Shown: one piece after another, positions 6,266-13,125 of the stretch
Layout: the number at the start of each line of letters is the position of its first letter
Position numbering within the stretch: position 1 is the first letter of the stretch
Notes under the pieces: generated by a model
What the model saw: the letters and a program-made list of their open reading frames with translations, nothing else
What the model was told of the DNA's origin: nothing
Database searches by the model: none
Translations under genes and position numbers: made by a program
Assembly (NCBI GenBank): GCA_027596195.1
Contig: JADGJG010000743.1
Coordinates: 1 to 13,125 of the forward strand
Length of the DNA stretch: 13,125 nucleotides
Direction: 5' to 3'
Origin: Podochytrium sp. JEL0797
Lineage: Eukaryota; Chytridiomycota; Chytridiomycetes; Chytridiales; Chytriomycetaceae

Positions 6266-8086
6266 ATGACACTTTCGCAAACAGGTCCTTCTGCACTCCA
6301 CTCGCCCGACACTCCACCCATCGGACACTCCACTCACTCACCCCACTCACTCTCTCACTCCCACCAAGGCTTCCACATCGAGGTCTGCCAGCGCCACACA
6401 TCAACACTGCGAGCCGATGTTCTGCGGGACCACGTGGCGAGCATCTTCAGCAACGCTGAGTTTACCTCCACTCTCAGCGAACACTCTGTGGTGGATCTGC
6501 GCTTGGATGGGTTTCTGTTTGAGCACTGCGAGGACATCAAAGTGTGCGAGAAAGAAGGTGAGGAACTGAAGGGCTCTGATTCGCATGAATGATGAACCCA
6601 ACCCTTTCTCCAGAACAGACCCAGGTGCATGTGTTCCAGCTTTCTGGTGACGACGAATCCTGCACCTTCGATGCCGAAGACGACTGCGACAACGTGGCCG
6701 TGTCTTCAACGTCGACCATCCTCCCTTCGCCACAGTTCCAGGGTCTTTGGGAATCGCTGGTCTTTGAGGGCGATATTCTGAGCAAGCTGCTCAACTACGT
6801 GTCCACATCAGTGCTCTTTGCAGACAGGCTCATCAATCCTCACATTATCTCATTCAACAAGGTCGTGTTGCTGCACGGTGAGCGTGTTTTCGACCAGCAC
6901 AAATGAATAGTATTCTAATCAATCGCGTCGATAGGTCCTCCGGGAACTGGTATTTTGAATTCACGCGTTTTGTTTCGAATCGATTCTCGCAACGCGTCCT
7001 GATCAACACGACCCACAGGCAAAACCAGTCTCTGCCGCGCTCTATCTCAGAAGCTATCGATCCGTCTTTCAGAGCGATATTCCTTTGTCCAACTCGTCGA
7101 AATCAATTCGCATTCATTGTTTTCAAAGTTCTTTTCCGAGGTGAACCGATTTTTGGTTTCCCAAATCGCGAACGCATAAATCAAACTCAACGTTTTACAT
7201 TTTCGATAGTCTGGAAAGCTCGTCATGAAAATGTTTCAAAAGTAAGCTTGTTGTTTCGATACTCGAAAGACTTGGAGTCTCACCATCTTCACACCATCAA
7301 CAGCATCAAGGATATCTGCGAAAACCCCGACACATTCGTTTGCGTCTTGATTGATGAGGTTGAAAGCTTGACGGCTGCGAGGTACCTTAAGTTGCCCCTT
7401 GCGTTATTCTAGTTGAACCCAGCTGATAATTCCGCGCGAACTCAGAAAAGCCGCATGTTCGGGAATGGAGCCCTCCGACGCGATTCGCGTCGTGAATGCC
7501 TTGTTGACACAAATTGGTATTCCACTCATTCAAATCTCATATTTCCACCCATCTCACAAAACACGCTTCCACTCCCCTCAACAGACTCCCTCAAACGCAA
7601 ACGAAACGTCCTCATCCTCACAACCTCCAACATCACCGAAGCAATCGATCTCGCATTTGTCGACCGCGCCGACCTCAAACTGCTGATTGGACTCCCGTCC
7701 CCCGTTGTGATTTATTCCATCTTGTCGTCCACGTTGACCGAGTTGATGCGATGCAAGTTGATTTATCCTGCGGAAAAGATTCTCGCTTGGAGGGAGATTG
7801 AAGCGAACGTGGGGAATAGGGGGGAGGCGTCGAGTGCAAAGCTGTTTGAGTTGGCGGGAAAGTGTCAAGGGTTGAGTGGGAGGGCGATTCGAAAGGTTTT
7901 TTTGAGATTTTTGACGCGTTGGTTCGAGAGATCACGGTTCACTCACAAACCGCATTCTTCTATCAGCTGCCATTTATTGCCCACGCGTTGTTTGTCAAGA
8001 GTCCGAAATCTGTCACGTTGACACAGTTTCTCGAATCGTTGGATCGAGGGATCGCGGAAGAACACGACGCGAGGAGGTCATTGTAA
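6266..8086 (+). CDS. PCH2: PCH2/TRIP13 AAA+ ATPase, nine exons
   Basis: Exons: 6266-6557, 6614-6877, 6935-6949, 7019-7140, 7210-7241, 7304-7381, 7446-7516, 7585-7895, 7967-8086. The 434 residues equal the family length (human TRIP13 432). The protein remodels HORMA-domain proteins such as MAD2 and Hop1, with p31comet-type adaptors, in meiosis and the spindle checkpoint. An N-terminal domain ([18 protein letters not shown]) precedes the AAA+ core. Walker A GPPGTGKT is at 186-193, Walker [14 protein letters not shown] around 256-268, then [20 protein letters not shown], sensor [19 protein letters not shown] and a GLSGRAIRK sensor-2 region, ending [10 protein letters not shown]. All key ATPase residues are present. 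ATG 6266 is the first in frame with conserved sequence; a Ser/His/Pro-rich leader precedes it. Exon 3 is a 15-base micro-exon coding the P-loop core. It is divergent from the PKD-like gene and convergent with PWP2. Confidence 0.95.
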
Positions 8087-8164
8087 TGATTATGCTTCGG
8101 GATCCGGTTTCAACTTCATCAATACACATATCTGTTTCGCTTCATGCAACTTTTATTTCAAAAT
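8087..8164. other. Convergent 78-bp gap between PCH2 and PWP2, with PWP2 poly(A) signal
   Basis: AATAAA on the minus strand (8152-8157) lies only 7 bases past the PWP2 stop. No plus-strand AATAAA occurs before PWP2 coding sequence begins, so the PCH2 mRNA either uses a variant signal or overlaps PWP2 antisense. Confidence 0.55.
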
Positions 8165-11100
8165 TCAAAACAATGTGTCCATCCGCACATCCTCGAGGTT
8201 CTTTTTCCCATCCTTCTCTTCCTTGGCAGCGACACTCATTTGAGATGTCAAGTATCGGATCGTGTTGATATTTCCGTTGGTTCTAAAGCGAAAAAAGGGA
8301 ATCAACAAAAAAAAACCCCCCAAAAAAAGAGAACCGCCAGAAAACTTACACTTTGGACAACACATCCTGCAACTTGCTAATCGCCTTCACAAGCCCACGA
8401 AGCGGACCCCCATACTCCTGCGACCGGTCCTTCAAAAACTGCCCATGGAACCGCAAAATCGCCAAACACCACATCAGATTCAACTGAACCGTTTGCGAAG
8501 CATCAATCCTCTCGACCACAAACTTCATCAACCGCTCCAAATACTTGTGCGGCAACCCCTTCACAACCAAATTCACCGAATCCACGGGAACGCGTTCAAA
8601 CACGGCCTTCACAACCTCCTGCTCACCCAACCGGAACGACATGACAAGTCCACGGAGGTACTCCTTGTTTTCCTGCACAACCTCCATGATCGATTCCGGC
8701 GTAATGTCAATCTCCAAATCGAACGGATCAAACATGATCCCATCGTCCAACGAGTACAACAACAATCCCTCCGTCGACGCAGCCGCCCATGTTCTCCCCG
8801 ACGGCGCGAACCGCACACACCGGGTCCTCGCTTCCGGCTTCACTTTCGCACGCAGACTCAAATCCCCCTTCTTGGCGCCAGGCATACTCGCGTCCACGCG
8901 GTCCTCAAGGTCACTCAAATCGCCCGTGTCGTCCAACATCTCACGGGACCCCGCCTCCGTAAGGTTTCTGCGGTCGAGTTCCTGATGGATTCCATCCAAC
9001 GACAAGTTGTGCGTGATTTGAAACTTTTTGAGAAGCGTCGTGGATTGGATGTCGTAGATGCACACGAATTTGGAGTTTCCACCCGCAATGAGACAGGATC
9101 CGTCGACCGTGTAGGCGAGAGACGTAAAGTACTTGCCGTTGGAGCTATTGTCGGCCGTGACGAACGATCCTTCTTTCCTCCCCGCCCCTAAATCCTTCTT
9201 GCCTTCAATCGTTCCAATTTGCGTCTTCAACTCCACGTTCCAAATCGTGATTTGACCATCGAGACTCGCGACAGCGACTTGCTTCCCATCCGCCCTGTAC
9301 GCCAACGCCAACACCTCCGCACCGTGTTCAAACGGTTCACTCACGTTGTCCCTGTTGAAAACACTCCATGTTCTCAACGTGCGGTCCCAGGATCCACTCA
9401 CAAGCTGCCCCTCGATTGGACTAAACGACAAACAGGAAACAGGGCCCGTATGTCCACTCATGACGTCCAACAAGTTCCCCGTCTGCACACTCCACATATA
9501 AATCTCAAATGTGTCGATACTGCCCGCACACACGACCTCTCCACTCGGATCCACGGCGATACATCCAAACTGCACATGCGTAGGACTCGTAAAGGTTCTG
9601 AAGTTCCTGTACCGCACCAAATCAAACGCCCTCACAGTCCCATCCAAACTCGCACTAAACACCACATTCGCCTTCTTCTTCCCAAACTCCACAGCCTGCA
9701 CCGCCGCCGAATGTTCCGCAAACGTGACAAAACAGAACCCCGTCTGCGTGTTCCAGAGCTTGAGTTTCCCATCGTCACCGCCCGTGACAATGTATTGGCC
9801 GTCCGGGCTGTAGGAGAGGGTGTTCATTTCGTGCGAGTGGCCTTGTTGTTTGAGGACGTAAGATTCGGATTTCCATTCCCAGACGAGGAGTTGGCCGAGT
9901 TTGGAGGATCCGAAGGCGAGCCAGTCGCCACTGGGGGAGATGGTGACGGTGTCGACTTTTTTTTGGGTGATGCTGTGCGAAGCGAAATCGGGTTGAATCA
10001 GTACACACTTCCCTAGGAAAGGGGGGAAAAAAAAACAGACCTCAACGTGTGAATGTTGATGAAATCAGGCAACTCCCAAATCCCAAACACTCCCGACGTG
10101 AACCCAACCACCAACAAATTACTCTTGTCATGAAAATCACAAGAAGTAACCTTGGCATGATTCTGATTAAAGTACTGCCGCCCGGTGAGAGTCCATTTCC
10201 TCTTCTGTCCCTCCACCTTGCGCTTCTTGACCTCCACCTCCGTGAGATCCTCCTCGTCTTCATCGACACCGCCGTTCACGTATCGCCGCACGGCTTCGAG
10301 GGTCATGAATTTCCAGATGAAGAGGGATCCGTCTTTTGAGACGGAGTAGATGGTTTCGGCGTCGATGGAGAACCAGGCGCCGACGATGGCGCTGCGGTGG
10401 CCGGTGAGGATGGAGGGTTCGAAGCCTTCGATAGGGTCCGTGGAGAAAACGCGGAGGGTCATGTCTTTACACCTGCCACACCGAAGAAAATCAGAACTCC
10501 ACACCCTCAAACCCCACCCCCCCCACCAAATCCAACACATAAAAACTCACCCACAAACCACAAACTTGGAATCCCCACTCCACTTGACACTCGTCACATC
10601 ATCAAACGGACCCGCCAACGTCCGATGCAACACGAGAGGCGCAAACTCCATTTCAGTGAACCCCGGAGTTTTCCAAAACTGAATGTGTTTCCCATGCGTG
10701 ATGGCAATGAATTTGCCGTCTGGGCTGAATTGGGCGTCGAGGATGCGTTCTTTGAAGGATTGGCGGTGAAGGATGGTTTGGAGGTGGAAGTTGATGAGGA
10801 GGGCTCGGCCGTCTTTGGAATTGGGAATACGAAATGAGTGTGAGTTGGATTCGTTTGGGTATCAATCGCGATGGGATCCACACCTTCATCGATCGAGAGC
10901 AGTAGTTTTCCAGACGGTGACAGTGCGATTCGTTCAATGTTCTTTCGGTTTTCAAACGCCATGGTGTAACTCTTGTCTCTACGAACCGGAATCAATGATC
11001 AAATTCACCCTAAACCAGGTCGTGATCAAAACTCACCCTGGGATGTCAAACACGGAGATTCTATTCCCGACAGCACTCAACACACAATCCGGGTGCGAAG

Positions 11101-11179
11101 ACGTCTCGGGAGTGAAGAGGATATTTCCTCCCTTGTACACTGTTCCGCAGAGGTTGCTGAATTTGAAGTTGAGCTTCAT
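8165..11179 (-). CDS. PWP2: PWP2/UTP1, WD40 subunit of the small-subunit processome, six exons
   Basis: Exons in transcript order: 11179-11037, 10978-10884, 10812-10551, 10472-10041, 9972-8350, 8282-8165; 890 residues (yeast 923, human 919). In other eukaryotes PWP2 sits in the UTP-B complex, binding the 5' external spacer of pre-rRNA in the nucleolus for 18S rRNA maturation. The N terminus (MKLNFKFSNLCGTVYKGGN) and strings such as FGSSKLGQLLVWEW, LKQQGH, SSSLDGTVRAFDLVRYRNFRTF-like and VAVDPSGEVVCAGS-like repeats match PWP2 closely. About twelve WD40 repeats form two propellers, then a C-terminal Utp12 domain (roughly 740-860, from FDPFDLEIDITPES). The last intron (8283-8349) removes an in-frame stop formed at its donor and restores INTIRYLTSQM, a family-typical end. 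An acidic loop (VDEDEEDLTEVEVKKRK) sits in exon 4. ATG 11179 is the family start. Confidence 0.96.
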
Positions 11180-11232
11180 GTTGCTGTGCAAAAACGGTGA
11201 CCAAAAAAAAAAAAAAAACAATATTCCTCGAA
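11180..11232. promoter_or_regulatory. Divergent PWP2/VPS20 promoter with A16 tract
   Basis: Only 53 bp separate the two ATGs. The gap contains 16 consecutive A's (11203-11218). Poly(dA:dT) tracts exclude nucleosomes in fungal promoters, so this is a likely core of a two-way promoter; the transcription start sites may lie inside either gene. Confidence 0.5.
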
Positions 11233-12130
11233 ATGGGATCGCACAACAGCAGACCCAAACCACCCGCCATCACGGCCCACGACCGCGCCATTCTCGACCT
11301 CAAAGTGCAACGCGACAAGCTCAAAAAGTACCAAAAGAAGCTCGCCCTTGTCGCCCAACAGGAAACGCAGATTGCAAAACACCACCTTAAAAACAACGAC
11401 AAGAAGCGTGCGCTGCTGGCACTCAAGAAGAAAAAGTACCAGGAGGGGTTGATGGAACAGACGGATATGCAGTTACTGAACTTGGAGCAGATGGTAACCT
11501 ATCGAGTTATTGCGTTGTGATCGCAAAAGTGTCTTCACTCAACCTTACTCTCTTGCTCCCCCATAGTGCGAAACGATCGAATTTTCGTTGATCGAAAGGG
11601 ACATGCTTGAAGGCTTGAAGCAGGGGAACGCCGTTCTCAACGAGATTCACAAGGAAATGAATGTGGATTCAGTTCAACAACTCATGGACGACACGGCGGA
11701 TGCGATTGCGTATCAGAATGTGAGATTACATCGAATGCGTGCCCATGCATGCCTGCTGAGTTTTTGATTCCCAGGAAATCGACGAAATGCTGGGGACTCG
11801 ACTGAATGACGCTGATTTGGAAGATATCGAGGAAGAGTTGGATGCTCTCGTTGCTGAAGAGGTATGCATCTCTTCACCTCATAGTTTGTCGGATGAGACT
11901 GATGGAATTCTCTTGAATCAGTTTGCCGCCATGCCTCAAATACCGGTCGACACTTTGCCTGTTACGAATGTCGAATTGGAACTGCCTGAAGTTCCAACCA
12001 CAGAACCCATTGGTATTATTCTTTTTCTCTGTCTTGTGCGATTGCTGATTAACTTGTATCTCAAACAGCGACAAAACCACAAAAAGTCGCGTCAAAGGCG
12101 CGTGCAGAGGAGCCGATGCTCGCTGCTTAA
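11233..12130 (+). CDS. VPS20: VPS20/CHMP6, ESCRT-III subunit, five exons
   Basis: Exons 11233-11493, 11567-11719, 11775-11861, 11922-12012, 12069-12130 give 217 residues (human CHMP6 201, yeast Vps20 221). The protein links ESCRT-II to Snf7 polymerisation on endosomes during multivesicular body sorting. MGSHNS at the start fits N-myristoylation at Gly2, typical of VPS20. The basic helical hairpin (RAILDLKVQRDKLKKYQKKL, then LLALKKKKYQEGLMEQTDMQ) and the acidic C-terminal half (DADLEDIEEELDALVAEE) match the Snf7 family. LELPEVPTTEP near the end matches the MIM2-type VPS4-binding motif of CHMP6 (ELPEVPSEP). The start follows from the myristoylation motif. Exon phases agree throughout, with introns of 55-73 nt. 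Confidence 0.93.
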
Positions 12131-12143
12131 TTCCACGACCGTA

Positions 12144-12149
12144 AATAAA
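12144..12149 (+). terminator. Poly(A) signal of VPS20
   Basis: AATAAA, 13 bases after the VPS20 stop codon, in GTAAATAAATTG. Confidence 0.65.
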
Positions 12150-12422
12150 TTGAAAAATAGTTTTAGAGCTCTGGGTGAACCCATTCTGACTTAATAGGAG
12201 TTTTTAAAAGTTCCGTTCAGAGAGTCGCCACCAGTCGAGTTGGTATTCAAGGGCCCTCAACTTTTGATCTGTTTCTGGATGAGAAGTGCTAGTCGGTTCG
12301 GTGGATGCCGAGGAAAAACGAAGTGAAACAAGTCAAATGGCAGCACTTCAATCCAAACCAATATTTTCCTCCCTTTTCATCCCCCCTTCTTTCCTGCTGT
12401 TCAAAACTTTCCAACGCACGCA
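12150..12422. other. Convergent spacer between VPS20 and eRF1
   Basis: About 270 bp without a recognisable gene. Short ORFs occur on both strands but none resembles a known family, and no RNA gene signature was seen. Confidence 0.45.
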
Positions 12423-12428
12423 TTTATT
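12423..12428 (-). terminator. Poly(A) signal of the eRF1 gene
   Basis: AATAAA on the minus strand (GTGAATAAATG), 20 bases beyond the eRF1 stop codon at 12449-12451. Confidence 0.6.
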
Positions 12429-12448
12429 CACTGTTACTCCCATTTACT

Positions 12449-13125
12449 TCAATCCGAAAAGTAATCCTCATCCGAATCCGCCGTCATCCCCGCAAAGTCA
12501 ACCTTGTAACGCAAGATTCCACCGATACCTCCAAATCCTTTCAGGAATTGGGACCCTTCCTGCGATCTGTTGGTCACAAATTCGAGAGTGGCTCCAAAGT
12601 CCTTGTACTTTTCGGCAAACTGTTGGCAGATAAGATGCGAATCAGAAAACGATCAAATTACAAACGACCAAGCATGCGTACCCATTCGATCAAAGGAGTC
12701 TTCTCAATGGTTTCCATTTCGACTTCGCTGCCTTCCTCCTTGAACAGAATGCGGCTCTTCTCTTGGTCTTTGTTCATGTGTTTGACAATCTCCTCGCCGG
12801 TGGTTGGGCTCTTGAGGACGTAACGTTGGATTTCCAACCCTTCAAAGACAATCAGGGTCTCCACAGCTCCCAGATCCAACGCCTTCAACGTGTCCTCGAT
12901 TCCGAAACAGTAACGGCCTGTGAGGAAAGAACAGAATTTCAGCAATCACCCCCACCAACCGAACGTCAAAACTCAAATAACGCACCGGTATCTTGTGAAA
13001 TCTCGTCGAAGTACTTGGTAATCAACTTCTTCTCGACAATGAACTTGACGTTCGACAAGACTTCCTGCGACAACTCAATGGCCTGGTTGAATCCGTTCTC
13101 TCCACCATAACTGACGTCCACAATC
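12449..13125 (-). CDS. SUP45: Eukaryotic release factor 1 (eRF1/SUP45), C-terminal part; gene continues past right edge
   Basis: Visible exons in transcript order: beyond the window to 12986, 12917-12682, 12619-12449; about 181 of roughly 435 residues. eRF1 reads all three stop codons in the ribosomal A site and, with eRF3, releases the peptide. The visible part is the end of the middle domain and domain 3: [59 protein letters not shown], then [20 protein letters not shown] and the hallmark [15 protein letters not shown]. It ends in an acidic tail (DSDEDYFSD). This domain binds eRF3 and ABCE1. The GGQ and NIKS motifs lie outside the window. The W|QF junction (intron 12620-12681, donor GTACGC) adds about one residue relative to animal eRF1 but keeps frame. 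A TGA stop ends the gene, so the code is standard. Confidence 0.97.

Noticed and set aside
8262..10016. Long plus-strand ORFs of 309 and 265 codons
   Set aside because: They lie antisense to the conserved PWP2 exon and have low-complexity, Arg/His/Pro-rich translations without family resemblance; they are shadows.

Overview
This is a compact eukaryotic nuclear window with short, mostly canonical GT-AG introns (usually 55-90 nt), AATAAA poly(A) signals and gene spacing down to tens of bases. Histone H2B, PWP2, VPS20, PCH2/TRIP13 and eRF1 fragments all look opisthokont. The H2B mixes yeast-like and animal-like residues. My best guess is an early-diverging (chytrid-like) fungus, but the lineage is inferred from remembered family sequences and was not tested.

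Layout. Bases 2-280 hold the 3' end of a histone H2B gene. No gene was recognised in 345-1851. Bases 1852-2852 carry three major spliceosomal RNA genes: U1 (minus) and U2 (plus) diverge from one shared promoter with mirror-image TATA boxes, and U5 (minus) converges on U2. The U5 promoter repeats the sequence blocks of the U1/U2 promoter. Its other side faces a TATA-less stretch that ends in nine T's and could encode an unidentified small RNA.

Bases 3437-6238 (minus) hold a many-exon gene for a probable single-pass membrane protein. It has a PKD-like extracellular domain, and one intron carries a CA/GT microsatellite. A PCH2/TRIP13 AAA+ ATPase (plus, nine exons) starts only 27 bp away on the other strand. 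PWP2/UTP1 (minus, six exons) converges on PCH2. VPS20/CHMP6 (plus, five exons) diverges from PWP2 across 53 bp containing a run of 16 A's. The C-terminal part of eRF1 (minus) runs off the right edge.

The protein genes do not form a pathway: chromatin, splicing, meiotic/HORMA remodelling, ribosome assembly, ESCRT-III and translation termination are all represented. The striking part is the snRNA cluster and its shared promoter architecture. All exon models were assembled by eye from splice signals, reading phase and family similarity. Those of the five conserved protein genes are well supported; that of the PKD-like gene is tentative.
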